Notes: generated by a model not told the origin, from the letters alone. 64,000 nucleotides of DNA from Clostridiaceae bacterium (GCA_021769555.1 JAETSR010000001.1:186001-250000), one strand, 5' to 3'; numbered from the stretch's first letter, positions 1 through 10,771 are shown. Program-made: numbers and translations.

Positions 1-2
1 AG

Positions 3-206
3 AGGAAGATAAACTGGACAGAAATGTGGGCCAAGAAGTACCCGGTGCTCTCCAGGTACAGACAGGAGGTGGAGACCAGCTCGTATGAGCGGGAGCTCCG
101 GGCACTTCTGGAGCGCCTGCGCCTTGAGCAGGGGTACTCTAAGGAGGATGCGTTTTTGGTGCTCAAGGATATCTTGGGAGGAATTTGGACTCAGCAGAAC
201 TCATAA
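3..206 (+). CDS. C-terminal part of an unknown protein (5' truncated by window)
   Basis: The reading frame is open from base 3, so the true start lies before the window; an internal ATG at 24 gives only 60 residues. The visible part is charged, probably helical, and ends in a hydrophobic stretch (DAFLVLKDILGGIWTQ). I recognise no family motif. It converges with gdhA, and the hairpin after it carries its T-tract on the gdhA side. Codon use and G+C match the neighbours. It could be the end of a longer regulatory or metabolic protein; function is unknown. Confidence 0.5.
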   Translation, partial: RKINWTEMWAKKYPVLSRYRQEVETSSYERELRALLERLRLEQGYSKEDAFLVLKDILGGIWTQQNS

Positions 207-210
207 GACA

Positions 211-249
211 ACAAAAGCCCGCCGGAAAGCAAGCGCCTCCGGCGGGCTT
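211..249 (-). terminator. Rho-independent terminator of gdhA
   Basis: A 12-bp perfect stem (AAGCCCGCCGGA at 215-226, TCCGGCGGGCTT at 238-249) is followed on the minus strand by TTTTGTTGT. The plus-strand side has no T-tract, so it mainly ends gdhA transcripts. Confidence 0.85.
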
Positions 250-266
250 ATCACATATAACCGCAG

Positions 267-1631
<1,365 letters not shown>

Positions 1632-1653
1632 CTATCCTGCAAAATCTGCTCCT

Positions 1654-1682
1654 ATCTTACCACATTTTTTTGGATTTTACAA
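1654..1682 (-). promoter_or_regulatory. gdhA promoter
   Basis: On the minus strand TTGTAA (1677-1682) and TAAGAT (1654-1659) are separated by 17 bases, about 50 bases before the gdhA ATG. Confidence 0.6.
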
Positions 1683-1765
1683 GGGGTAATTTGAGAAAAA
1701 TACGGCCTCCTTACAAAAAGCCCGGGAGAAAAATGCAAAAAAAGCATTAACCCTGCGAAAGCGGC

Positions 1766-1794
1766 TTGACATGGGACGCCAAATTGTTTAAAAT
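1766..1794 (+). promoter_or_regulatory. purB promoter
   Basis: TTGACA (1766-1771), 17-base spacer, TAAAAT (1789-1794). Transcription would begin near 1801, which rules out the in-frame ATG at 1766 as the purB start and leaves a leader of only about 40 bases. Confidence 0.8.
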
Positions 1795-1840
1795 AACAGA
1801 GTATGGGTCCAAAGAAATGTTTTGGAAGGAGCGACCTGGA

Positions 1841-3277
1841 ATGAGCCAAAGGGAAGTGTACGAATCCCCTCTGTCCGCAAGATATGCGGGCAGGGAGATG
1901 AAATATCTGTTCTCGCCGGACAAAAAGTTCCGCACCTGGCGAAAGCTCTGGATAGCGCTGGCCGAGGCTGAGCACGAGCTGGGCCTGCCGGTCACAGAAG
2001 AGCAGGTGGAGGAGCTTCGCGCCCACGGCGAGGATATCAACTATGATGTGGCCGAGGCGCGGGAGAAGGAGGTGCGGCACGATGTGATGAGCCACGTGTA
2101 CGCCTACGGCATACAGTGCCCGAAGGCGGCGGGAATCATACATCTTGGGGCTACCTCCTGCTACGTGGGGGATAATACTGATATAATTATTATGACTGAG
2201 GCCCTGGGGCTTATCCGGGACAAGCTGGTCTCGGTGCTGAGGGTGCTGTCGGAATTTGCCGGGAAATACGCGGGGCTCCCCACCCTCGCCTTCACCCACT
2301 TCCAGCCCGCCCAGCCGACAACCGTGGGCAAGCGGGCGGCCCTGTGGATACAGGACCTGCTGCTGGATTTGGAGGACGTGGAGTATCAGCTCAGTAAGGC
2401 TAAGCTCCTGGGCTCCAAGGGCACCACCGGCACCCAGGCCAGCTTCCTGGAGCTTTTTGAGGGGAATCACCAAAAAGTGAAGGAACTGGATAAAAAAATT
2501 GCAGAAAAGCTGGGCTATAAGGAGAGCTTTGCCGTGTCGGGCCAGACATATTCACGGAAGCTCGACAGCCAAATGCTGAATATTTTGTCAGGAATTGCCC
2601 AGAGCGCCGCGAAGTTCAGTAACGATATCCGGCTTTTGCAGCACCTCAAGGAGGTGGAGGAGCCCTTTGAGAAGGGCCAGATTGGCTCAAGCGCCATGGC
2701 CTACAAGAGGAACCCCATGCGCACGGAGAGGATAGCTTCGCTGGCAAGGTATGTCATGGTGGACGCCCTGAATCCGGCCCTCACCGAGGCGGGGCAGTGG
2801 TTCGAACGGACCCTGGACGACTCTGCAAACAAGCGGCTGAGCGTCCCGGAGGCGTTCCTGGCTGTGGACGGAATACTGACATTATATGCCAATATAGCCG
2901 ACGGCCTGGTTGTCTACCCCAAGGTTATCGAGCAGCATTTGCTCCGTGAGCTGCCATTTATGGCGACGGAAAATATCATGATGGACGCGGTGAAGCGGGG
3001 CGGTGACCGCCAGCAGCTCCACGAGGCCATCCGGGTGCATTCAATGGCGGCGGCGAAGGTGATAAAGGAGCAGGGGGGCGAAAACGACCTCCTGGAGCGG
3101 ATAGCCGGGGACCCAATATTTGGTGTTACACTGGATGAGCTCCGCGAGATATTGCGCCCGGAGAAGTACGTGGGCCGGGCGCCGGAGCAGACCAGAGAGT
3201 TCCTCAGCGAGGTGCTGGGGCCGGTGCTTGAGCGGTATAAGGACACAAAGAGCGAGGCCGCGGAGGTAACAGTTTGA
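1841..3277 (+). CDS. purB: Adenylosuccinate lyase
   Basis: Cleaves SAICAR and adenylosuccinate, releasing fumarate, in de novo purine synthesis. The 478 residues are the usual length for the long-form enzyme of Clostridia. The fumarase/aspartase signature GSSAMAYKRNP sits near residue 280, and QPAQPTTVGKR near 150 is the conserved histidine-loop region (HFQPAQ). I chose ATG 1841 because it follows GGAAGGA and because an upstream in-frame ATG lies inside the promoter. It begins a purine-linked group: purB, a GNAT, then purA, which performs the preceding step in AMP synthesis. No purine riboswitch fits in the short leader. Confidence 0.96.
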   Translation: MSQREVYESPLSARYAGREMKYLFSPDKKFRTWRKLWIALAEAEHELGLPVTEEQVEELRAHGEDINYDVAEAREKEVRHDVMSHVYAYGIQCPKAAGIIHLGATSCYVGDNTDIIIMTEALGLIRDKLVSVLRVLSEFAGKYAGLPTLAFTHFQPAQPTTVGKRAALWIQDLLLDLEDVEYQLSKAKLLGSKGTTGTQASFLELFEGNHQKVKELDKKIAEKLGYKESFAVSGQTYSRKLDSQMLNILSGIAQSAAKFSNDIRLLQHLKEVEEPFEKGQIGSSAMAYKRNPMRTERIASLARYVMVDALNPALTEAGQWFERTLDDSANKRLSVPEAFLAVDGILTLYANIADGLVVYPKVIEQHLLRELPFMATENIMMDAVKRGGDRQQLHEAIRVHSMAAAKVIKEQGGENDLLERIAGDPIFGVTLDELREILRPEKYVGRAPEQTREFLSEVLGPVLERYKDTKSEAAEVTV

Positions 3278-3783
3278 CAGGATTAGCGCTGCATGTGCCG
3301 GAGCTCTCGGAGCTGGATTTTCGTCAAACCCTGCTATCTGACCCGGCGACTATGAGCTATAACGCGGGCTATGAGCTGGGGTTTCCCGGGTATCATAACG
3401 ACACCGGCTGCATAGACTTTCCCAGGGAGGATTGGGACGGCTGGTACGCCCGGTGGGTGGGCAATGAGCCGGCGAGGTTCTATGCCTATCTGATGGCAGA
3501 GGGCGAGCCGGTGGGCGAGGTGAGCCTGCACGAGACGGAGGGCCCCGGGGTGTACGAAATGGGCATAGTCCTGCACAGCTCCCGGCGGGGGAGGGGCTGC
3601 TCCCGGGAGGGAATGCGTCTGCTCTTAGACCACGCCTTCGGGGAGCTGGGGGCAAAAGAGGTCACCAACTGCTTCGAGCGTACCCGCAAGGCGGCCTTAA
3701 AGATACACTTGGCCGCCGGTTTCCAAATAGTGAAAGAAGAAAACAATCTGTTATATTTAAGTAAAAAAAGTAAAAGTTTTTGA
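3274..3783 (+). CDS. GNAT-family N-acetyltransferase
   Basis: A 169-residue acetyltransferase of the GNAT fold; the acceptor is unknown. The acetyl-CoA loop region is seen as the HSSRRGRGCSREGMRLLLDHAF stretch split around residues 95-115, followed by the family's NxxA-type helix (RKAALKIHLAAGFQ). The start is TTG at 3274, overlapping the purB stop codon, and is chosen because GGAGGT ends six bases before it. Its last codons lie inside repeat element B1. Position between purB and purA suggests co-transcription only, not a purine function. Confidence 0.85.
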   Translation: MTGLALHVPELSELDFRQTLLSDPATMSYNAGYELGFPGYHNDTGCIDFPREDWDGWYARWVGNEPARFYAYLMAEGEPVGEVSLHETEGPGVYEMGIVLHSSRRGRGCSREGMRLLLDHAFGELGAKEVTNCFERTRKAALKIHLAAGFQIVKEENNLLYLSKKSKSF

Positions 3784-3828
3784 AGAGTCCAGAGAAACTT
3801 TTTTCAAAAAGTTTCTTTGGGGAAAGGG
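3772..3828 (+). repeat. Intergenic repeat family B, copy 1
   Basis: AAAAGTTTTTGAAGAG followed by a long hairpin (AGAAACTTTTT / AAAAAGTTTCT) and then the purA ribosome binding region. Similar copies stand at 37698-37753 and 53953-54012. The left edge supplies the last codons of the upstream GNAT. Confidence 0.75.
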
Positions 3829-3835
3829 TATAGAA

Positions 3836-5116
3836 ATGGTAAAAGCAATAGTAGGCGCCTGCTGGGGCGACGAGGGCAAGGGCAAGATAACCGACGTGCT
3901 GGCGGAGGATTCTGACATAGTAATCCGCTTTCAGGGCGGGTCCAACGCTGGGCATACTATTATAAATGAGTACGGCAGGTTTGCCCTGCACCAGCTGCCG
4001 TCGGGAGTTTTTCGGCAGAATATCACAAATATTATCGGTAACGGCGTGGCATTTTCAGTAGAAAACTTCGTAACCGAAATGCAGTATATCCGGGACGGCG
4101 GCGTGCCGGAGCCTAAAATTCTCATCTCAAACCGCTGCCAGGTGCTCATGCCATACCATAAGGAGCTGGACGGCCTTGAGGAGGCTAGGCTTGCGGACAA
4201 AGCCTTCGGCTCCACAAAGTCTGGCATTGCCCCCTTCTATTCGGACAAATATGCCAAAATCGGCTTCCAGATAAGCGATTTATTTGACGATAAGGACAGT
4301 ATCTATGAGCGCATTGACCATGTGCTTGGCCTGAAAAACGTGCTCTACACCCAGCTCTATCACCGCGAGCCCCTGAACCGGGACGATATCTATAACAAGC
4401 TGATGGAGTATAAAGAAATCGTTGCACCATATGTTGCGGACACCACCACCCTGCTCTATAACGCCGTGAAGGAGGGCAGGACCATCCTGCTCGAGGGCCA
4501 GCTGGGCTCCCTCAGGGACCCGGACATGGGCATCTACCCCATGACTACCTCCTCCTCGCCTCTGGCGGGCTTCGGCTCCGTGGGCGCGGGAGGCATACCG
4601 CCCTACGCCATCGGGAAGATTTACTGCGTGGTGAAGGCCTATTCCAGTGCCGTGGGGGCCGGCGAGTTCGTCTCGGAGATTTTCGGCGACGAGGCCGAGG
4701 AGCTCCGTAAGCGCGGCGGCGACAAGGGCGAGTACGGCGCGACTACCGGCCGTCCCCGGCAGGTGGGCTGGCTGGATTTGGTGGCCGCCCGGTATGGCTG
4801 CATGGTCCAGGGGGCTACGGATGTGGCGTTCACTGTGCTGGACGCGCTGGGGTATTTGGACGAGATTCCGGTATGTGTGGCCTATGAGCTGGATGGGGAG
4901 CGTATTGATTACTTCCCGCCTACGGCCCAGCTGAAGCGCTGTAAGCCTGTTTTGGAGAAGCTGCCGGGGTGGAAGTGCGATATTAAGGGTGTTAAAACTT
5001 ATGAAGATTTACCGGCGAATGCTAAAAATTATGTGGAGTTTGCTGAAAAGCACCTGGGCGTGCCGGTGACGATGGTTTCTAATGGGCCGGCTAGGGAAGA
5101 TATTATGTATAGGTGA
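3836..5116 (+). CDS. purA: Adenylosuccinate synthetase
   Basis: Joins IMP and aspartate using GTP, the first committed step to AMP. The 426 residues are standard. The N-terminal GTP/IMP loop GDEGKGK is at residues 11-17, with the catalytic Asp and the NAGHTI histidine motif near residue 41. TTTGRPRQVGWLDL, typical of the IMP/aspartate region, is near 300. ATG 3836 follows GGGAAAGGG at the right edge of repeat element B1, so that element shapes the translation initiation region. It is separated from purB only by a GNAT gene. Confidence 0.97.
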   Translation: MVKAIVGACWGDEGKGKITDVLAEDSDIVIRFQGGSNAGHTIINEYGRFALHQLPSGVFRQNITNIIGNGVAFSVENFVTEMQYIRDGGVPEPKILISNRCQVLMPYHKELDGLEEARLADKAFGSTKSGIAPFYSDKYAKIGFQISDLFDDKDSIYERIDHVLGLKNVLYTQLYHREPLNRDDIYNKLMEYKEIVAPYVADTTTLLYNAVKEGRTILLEGQLGSLRDPDMGIYPMTTSSSPLAGFGSVGAGGIPPYAIGKIYCVVKAYSSAVGAGEFVSEIFGDEAEELRKRGGDKGEYGATTGRPRQVGWLDLVAARYGCMVQGATDVAFTVLDALGYLDEIPVCVAYELDGERIDYFPPTAQLKRCKPVLEKLPGWKCDIKGVKTYEDLPANAKNYVEFAEKHLGVPVTMVSNGPAREDIMYR

Positions 5117-5158
5117 TGGATTTTAGAAAGCAGTCTGGTTTAGCTGGACTGTTTTCTG

Positions 5159-5235
5159 ATTTTGACCTTCGGTCAAATACAAGGCCGTGGGGCGCTGCCC
5201 CACACCCTGCCAGGTGCCTAACGCACCTGGACCGC
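5159..5235 (+). repeat. Hairpin-rich intergenic element (A-like)
   Basis: Three adjacent hairpins lie between purA and glmS: TTTGACC-TTC-GGTCAAA (5161-5177), GTGGGGC/GCCCCAC, and CCAGGTGC-N5-GCACCTGG (5210-5230). The middle one is the GGGGC-GCCCC module also present at 8364, 11764, 15663 and 30531. Confidence 0.65.
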
Positions 5236-5255
5236 GTAATTTTGGAGGGATTGTT

Positions 5256-7085
<1,830 letters not shown>

Positions 7086-7108
7086 GAAAGCTGGTGTGAG
7101 GGGGAAGT

Positions 7109-7912
7109 ATGAAGGGTCAGATTGAGCGGCTGAAAGCTGTCAAACTATTCGTTCTGGACATGGACGGCACCATATATCTTGGTGACAAATTGTTTCCTTA
7201 TACCCGGGATTTTCTCCGAGAAATTGAGGAATCCGGGAGAGAATTTTGTTTCTTTACTAATAACAGCTCGAAGAATCGGGAGGCATATTTAGCTAAACTG
7301 CACAGAATGGGCATTGATATTCCTCCTGAGAAAATGCTCATATCAAACCACGTGATAATCCGCTGGCTCAGGGAGAACCGTCCCGGGAGGCGGGCGTATG
7401 TGGTGGGGACGGGGCCGCTGCTTGAGGATTTCCGTCGGGCAGGAATCGAGCTATGCGACGACTCTCCCGACTATGTGGTCCTGGGCTTTGACACCAGCCT
7501 CACCTATGATAAACTTGCCAAAGCCTGTCATTTTGTCAGGAACGGCGCGGAGCTTTTCGGGGTGAATCCAGACTGGAACTGCCCGGTTGAGGGCGGGTTT
7601 ATTCCGGACTGCGGGTCTATCGCGGCGCTGGTGCGGGCTTCGACGGGGGTGCAGTGTGAGTTTTTTGGGAAGCCGTCGGGGCATACCTTGAGGTATATAT
7701 TGGAGGTGTGCGGGCGAGAGGCACAAGAGATTGCGGTTGTTGGGGATAGGCTGTATACTGATATCGCTGTGACTGAGGGCTCACAGGCGGCCTCGGTGCT
7801 GGTGCTGAGCGGGGAGACTACCCTTGAAATGCTGACAAATTCGGACATAAAGCCAGACATAATCGCGGAAAATGTAGGTGAAATCGGGGCATATCTGCGG
7901 CAAAACGGGTGA
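7109..7912 (+). CDS. HAD-IIA family sugar-phosphate phosphatase (NagD-like)
   Basis: A cytoplasmic haloacid-dehalogenase phosphatase of 267 residues. The nucleophile motif DMDGT is at residues 17-21, the motif II threonine/serine lies in FFTNNSSKNR (residues 49-58), and VGDRLYTDI is the acidic motif near 212. The NagD/PGP-type cap (class IIA) fits the length. It lies 23 bases after glmS and before spoVAE, so an amino-sugar phosphate substrate is possible but not shown. Alternatives are phosphoglycolate or nucleotide phosphatase. Confidence 0.88.
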   Translation: MKGQIERLKAVKLFVLDMDGTIYLGDKLFPYTRDFLREIEESGREFCFFTNNSSKNREAYLAKLHRMGIDIPPEKMLISNHVIIRWLRENRPGRRAYVVGTGPLLEDFRRAGIELCDDSPDYVVLGFDTSLTYDKLAKACHFVRNGAELFGVNPDWNCPVEGGFIPDCGSIAALVRASTGVQCEFFGKPSGHTLRYILEVCGREAQEIAVVGDRLYTDIAVTEGSQAASVLVLSGETTLEMLTNSDIKPDIIAENVGEIGAYLRQNG

Positions 7913-7936
7913 AAATACCCTCAAAGGAGGGCGATT

Positions 7937-8293
7937 ATGGAGTATTTTAACGCGTTTTGGGTGGGCGGGCTCATATGCCTCGTGGGGCAGCTGCTGATAG
8001 ACCTGACGAAGCTGACCCCGGCCAGGATAATGGTAACTTATGTCACAGTCGGCGTGCTTTTGGGGGCGCTGGGAGTGTACACACCGCTGGTGGACTTTGC
8101 GGGAGCGGGGGCGACGGTGCCGCTGTGCGGGTTCGGGTGGGCGCTTTCAGAGGGCGTCCGGAAGGCGGTGGTGGAGCAGGGTTTCCTGGGCGTTTTCACC
8201 GGGGGCCTGACCGCGGGGGCCGCGGGGACGACGGCGGCAGTATTCTTCGGGTATATCGCCGCGCTGGTAGCGCGCCCGCGTGACAAATCATGA
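7937..8293 (+). CDS. spoVAE: Stage V sporulation protein AE
   Basis: A 118-residue integral membrane protein of the SpoVA channel, which moves dipicolinic acid into the forespore and releases it on germination. Typical features are the WVGGLICLVGQLLIDLTKLT start, the PARIMV motif and the small-residue-rich final membrane segments. AAAGGAGGG precedes the ATG. In Bacillus it sits in a spoVA operon; here neither spoVAC nor spoVAD is adjacent, so it is an isolated copy behind glmS and a HAD phosphatase. It ends at a strong terminator. Confidence 0.9.
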   Translation: MEYFNAFWVGGLICLVGQLLIDLTKLTPARIMVTYVTVGVLLGALGVYTPLVDFAGAGATVPLCGFGWALSEGVRKAVVEQGFLGVFTGGLTAGAAGTTAAVFFGYIAALVARPRDKS

Positions 8294-8295
8294 AA

Positions 8296-8323
8296 AAAGC
8301 CTCCGGGAAACCGGGGGCTTTTA
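8296..8323 (+). terminator. Terminator after spoVAE
   Basis: Stem AAGCCTCCGG / CCGGGGGCTT around a short GAAA loop with a following TTTTAAT tract, starting three bases after the spoVAE stop. Confidence 0.85.
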
Positions 8324-8327
8324 ATAT

Positions 8328-8403
8328 AAAAGTTTCGCCCGCCTTTTCAAAGGCGGCAGGGTATGGGGCGGAGCCCCATGGTCGTGTGCAGGCGCAAGCC
8401 TGC
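8328..8403 (+). repeat. Intergenic repeat family A, copy 1
   Basis: AAAGTTTCGCCCGCC then a hairpin CGCCTTTT/AAAGGCG, a GGGGC-GGA-GCCCC hairpin, and GCAGGC-GCAA-GCCTGC at 8388-8403. The first two modules recur at 11728-11798 and 41478-41537. Confidence 0.75.
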
Positions 8404-9020
8404 TATTGTGTTATCCTAATGACTCCCGCACAGTGCGACACCGGCTCAAAATGTAGTGTCGGAAAGTGAAATCTAAGCTCATCAGCCACAAAATACACCT
8501 CGTCGCCATCCCAATCATCCCCAACCCGAGCCCGGCAGTCCTCGAGCTCCCGGCGGGTCGCGAAAGCCACATCCCCAATCAAAATCTCGCCATCGAGCTC
8601 AAGAATCTCCAAAAGCCCGGAGATAAAATCCCGCTTCTGAGCATCGGTAAGATGGTGCAGAGCGTAAGTAGACACAATAAAATCGTAGCGCCGGGAGAGA
8701 ATATCCGGGTGCAGCCCCTGGCTAAAATCGCCGCAATAGAGCTTCGCGCCGGGCATCTTAGGCTGGGCGATGTCGAGCATCCGGGGTGAAAAATCCTGAC
8801 CGTAAACATCGCACCCAGCTTCATAGAGCTTGGCAGTGAGGGTCCCGGTGCCGAAGCCGATGTCGAGAACTGTGGGCGTGCCCCGGCTGAGACAGCGGCT
8901 GTAGATTTTCGCCAGCACCTGTTTGTAGCCGGCGAATGGGTAAGTATTGTCATCATCTGAAAGGCCGACAGTTTTATCATAGCCGTCGGCCCAGAGGTCA
9001 AATCCGGTCTTATTCAGCAT
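8403..9020 (-). CDS. Class I SAM-dependent methyltransferase (YrrT-like)
   Basis: A 205-residue cytoplasmic methyltransferase with motif I VLDIGFGTGTL near residues 51-61, the acidic SAM-ribose position in YGQDFSP, and motif post-II YALHHL. The sequence resembles the YrrT-type group found beside methyl-cycle genes in Firmicutes, but no such neighbours are present, so the substrate is unknown. ATG 9020 follows GAGAGGAGC. It ends at the last hairpin of repeat A1 and converges on the spoVAE terminator. Confidence 0.85.
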   Translation of the reverse strand: MLNKTGFDLWADGYDKTVGLSDDDNTYPFAGYKQVLAKIYSRCLSRGTPTVLDIGFGTGTLTAKLYEAGCDVYGQDFSPRMLDIAQPKMPGAKLYCGDFSQGLHPDILSRRYDFIVSTYALHHLTDAQKRDFISGLLEILELDGEILIGDVAFATRRELEDCRARVGDDWDGDEVYFVADELRFHFPTLHFEPVSHCAGVIRITQ

Positions 9021-9113
9021 AAAAAGCTCCTCTCAGGCTGTGGGAGGAGGGGGAGCTCTAAATTTTCCCCACAAGAAACCAAGCCCTATATGGGCCGACA
9101 AATTTTCAAAGGG

Positions 9114-9263
9114 TCACTGAATTGAGCAGTCCAGATAGTGCTCCAGCTCCTCCTCGTCTTTTTTGTGGTCGAGATACATGAGCAGAGCCGCGGCAGAGGC
9201 CGCGACGGCTGCTATGGCAGAAATAATGCCGATAAAAAGCGCGAGCTTTGTCCCCTTTTTCAT
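9114..9263 (-). CDS. Small single-pass membrane protein, 49 residues
   Basis: A short gene with convincing signals. AGGAGGTG stands eight bases before ATG 9263, and a TTGACT-N17-TATTAT promoter lies at 9313-9341. The product starts MKKGTKLALFIG, has one hydrophobic segment (about residues 7-30, alanine-rich) and an acidic, charged tail (HKKDEEELEHYLDCSIQ). There is no cleavage site that I would trust, so it is probably membrane-anchored with the tail outside the lipid. No function is recognised. Its promoter shares a 13-bp element with rpsT, hinting at shared regulation. Confidence 0.75.
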   Translation of the reverse strand: MKKGTKLALFIGIISAIAAVAASAAALLMYLDHKKDEEELEHYLDCSIQ

Positions 9264-9312
9264 GGCGGACACCTCCTGAGTGAACTAAATTAGCCATCCT
9301 ATGGTTATTACT

Positions 9313-9341
9313 ATAATAACTAAGTTTCCGGGAAAAGTCAA
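9313..9341 (-). promoter_or_regulatory. Promoter of the 49-residue membrane protein
   Basis: TTGACT (9336-9341), 17 bases, TATTAT (9313-9318) on the minus strand. The spacer begins TTTCCCGGAAACT, identical to the rpsT promoter spacer. Confidence 0.8.
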
Positions 9342-9362
9342 GACAGTTTTTGTAAAAAGCAA

Positions 9363-9402
9363 AGAAAAAAGGCCCGGCGCCCAATAACAGGCGGCCAAGC
9401 CT
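9363..9402 (-). terminator. rpsT terminator
   Basis: Imperfect stem AGGCTTGGC / GCCGGGCCT with a following T6 run on the minus strand, just beyond the rpsT stop. Confidence 0.7.
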
Positions 9403-9420
9403 CAATACCGGCAGGACCGG

Positions 9421-9681
9421 TCACGCCCCAGCGCGAAGCTTTTTGTCCAGAGCGGACTTCCTGTGGGCGGCGTTGTTCTTATGAATAATGCCCTTGGCAG
9501 CGGCCTGGTCAATCTTCCTGAAGGCGGCGCGGACAGCGGCCTCCTTGTCGGCAGCGTTGCTGTCGATGGCGGCATTTGCCTTCTTAATCTGAGTTTTCAG
9601 AGCAGAATTGACGGTTTTGTTCTGCAGGGTCTTCGTGGCGATGACCTTAACGCGCTTTTTTGCGGATTTGATGTTTGGCAA
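9421..9681 (-). CDS. rpsT: 30S ribosomal protein S20
   Basis: A basic 86-residue helical-bundle protein that binds 16S rRNA. The typical start PNIKSAKKRV and the lysine/alanine-rich helices ending HRKSALDKKLRAGA are present. The start is TTG at 9681: AAGGAGGTG lies six bases before it and the S20 family begins at this proline. Upstream in-frame ATGs fall in or before the promoter (9719-9747). It is a single-gene unit with its own promoter and terminator. Confidence 0.96.
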   Translation of the reverse strand: MPNIKSAKKRVKVIATKTLQNKTVNSALKTQIKKANAAIDSNAADKEAAVRAAFRKIDQAAAKGIIHKNNAAHRKSALDKKLRAGA

Positions 9682-9718
9682 TCGTAACACCTCCTTACCC
9701 ATCGTCATACTACCCCAT

Positions 9719-9747
9719 ATGATAGCACAGTTTCCGGGAAAATGCAA
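9719..9747 (-). promoter_or_regulatory. rpsT promoter with TTTCCCGGAAACT spacer
   Basis: TTGCAT (9742-9747), 17 bases, TATCAT (9719-9724). The spacer starts with the same 13 bases as the neighbouring small-protein promoter, at the same distance from the -35 box. Confidence 0.75.
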
Positions 9748-9783
9748 GTGTTTTTTCAATATACAGTATATTCAGGCAGGATT

Positions 9784-10353
9784 TTACTTTTTTATCTTAT
9801 GCCACTCGCCGTTATCATAGTACATGTCGCCGGTGCTGTTGACCTTATAGTTGGTGCGACGGCCCTTATCGTCAATGCTGTACACCTCGGTCTTCTTCTC
9901 CTCAGTGGCAACAGGCACGGAAACTCCCCCGGTGAAGCCGCCGGCCGGCGCGGACAGGGCCCAGACGAAGGGCAGGAAGAAGACGGCTATCTTGCAGGCC
10001 ACGCCCATGCCGCTGATAATCATGCTGATAATGCACTTGCCCTTGAGCTCATCGGGGCATTTGCGGTAGGTGAAGTAGTAGATGGCCACGCCGAGGGCCA
10101 GGAACACAAGGCCGAAGGCAATCATGGCGATGGGCGGAATGCCCTGGTCCACGACTTCCTTCAGGTCCCCGCTGAGGAAGGGCAGGGCTATGCCGCCGAT
10201 GAGGGCGGCAATGCCCAAAAGGGCGAAGTCCAGAGCCAGATAGGCCTTGAGGCGGCCGTAGACGCCGTAGGACTTGTACAGGCCGGTGGTCTTGCTCTCC
10301 TTGAAGGCGCAGATTATGACCAGCACAAGAAAGACTATTAATACTATTATCAT
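9784..10353 (-). CDS. Four-helix membrane protein of unknown function
   Basis: A 189-residue protein with hydrophobic segments at about residues 1-17, 38-60, 73-93 and 107-132, then a soluble tail of about 55 residues rich in charged and polar residues, ending in YYDNGEWHKIKK. There is no signal peptide beyond the first helix and no recognised domain. GGGGAG precedes ATG 10353. It is transcribed alone from a TTGAAA-N17-TATACT promoter about 110 bases upstream. It could be a sensor or stress membrane protein; this is not supported further. Confidence 0.75.
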   Translation of the reverse strand: MIIVLIVFLVLVIICAFKESKTTGLYKSYGVYGRLKAYLALDFALLGIAALIGGIALPFLSGDLKEVVDQGIPPIAMIAFGLVFLALGVAIYYFTYRKCPDELKGKCIISMIISGMGVACKIAVFFLPFVWALSAPAGGFTGGVSVPVATEEKKTEVYSIDDKGRRTNYKVNSTGDMYYDNGEWHKIKK

Positions 10354-10467
10354 TTTTAACTCCCCAATCTTTTTTCATTAACTCTTACTCCGTTTTGGCC
10401 GCGCGTCAGGCAGAGCTCAGAGGCACCTCTTTTCTTTGACGATTTATTGCGGTAAACTGATTGTCAG

Positions 10468-10496
10468 AGTATAGCATGGTTTGGGAGATTTTTCAA
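10468..10496 (-). promoter_or_regulatory. Promoter of the four-helix membrane protein
   Basis: TTGAAA (10491-10496), 17 bases, TATACT (10468-10473) on the minus strand. Confidence 0.7.
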
Positions 10497-10548
10497 GTCT
10501 TTTGGAGAATTATGTCAAAAAATGTTTTGAATTAGAGCGCTGCTGTAG

Positions 10549-10577
10549 TTGACATATACACATCAGTTGTGTATAAT
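10549..10577 (+). promoter_or_regulatory. hicAB promoter with embedded palindromic operator
   Basis: Perfect consensus TTGACA (10549-10554), 17 bases, TATAAT (10572-10577). The spacer and the first bases of the -10 box form TATACACA-TCAGT-TGTGTATA (10555-10575), a perfect 8-bp inverted repeat. Bound protein here would block RNA polymerase. The RHH tail of HicB is the likely ligand, by inference from known HicB autoregulation. Confidence 0.85.
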
Positions 10578-10597
10578 AGGCGTGTAGGAGGCGAGGT

Positions 10598-10771
10598 ATG
10601 AAGACGAAGGACCTTGTTGCGCTGCTGGAAAGGAATGGATGGAAGTTTAAGCGTCACGGCGCGAATCATGACATTTACGTAAAGGGAAAAGAGCGCGAAA
10701 GCGTAGTCCGTCATAAGGAAACGGACGAAGAATTGGCAAAAGCAATTATACGGCGGCGGGGGCTGAAATGA
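10598..10771 (+). CDS. hicA: HicA-type mRNA interferase toxin
   Basis: A 57-residue basic protein of the double-stranded RNA-binding-like HicA fold. These toxins cleave mRNA and tmRNA when not bound by HicB. Visible hallmarks are the N-terminal helix KTKDLVALLERNGW, the catalytic-histidine strand RHGANHDIYVKG (H24) and the C-terminal VVRHKETDEELAKAIIRRRGL. GGAGGCGAGGT precedes the ATG. The toxin-first order with hicB 40 bases downstream is the common arrangement. A strong promoter with palindrome precedes it. Confidence 0.92.
   Translation: MKTKDLVALLERNGWKFKRHGANHDIYVKGKERESVVRHKETDEELAKAIIRRRGLK

Noticed and set aside
1795..1840. Purine riboswitch before purB
   Set aside because: The promoter leaves a leader of about 40 bases, too short for a purine aptamer.
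1652..2473. Long minus-strand ORF opposite purB
   Set aside because: It mirrors purB codons in a G+C-rich genome, has no ribosome binding site and no recognisable domain.
5117..5255. Possible glmS ribozyme upstream of glmS
   Set aside because: The 139-base gap is filled by repeat hairpins and lacks the conserved ribozyme core; it is also too short.
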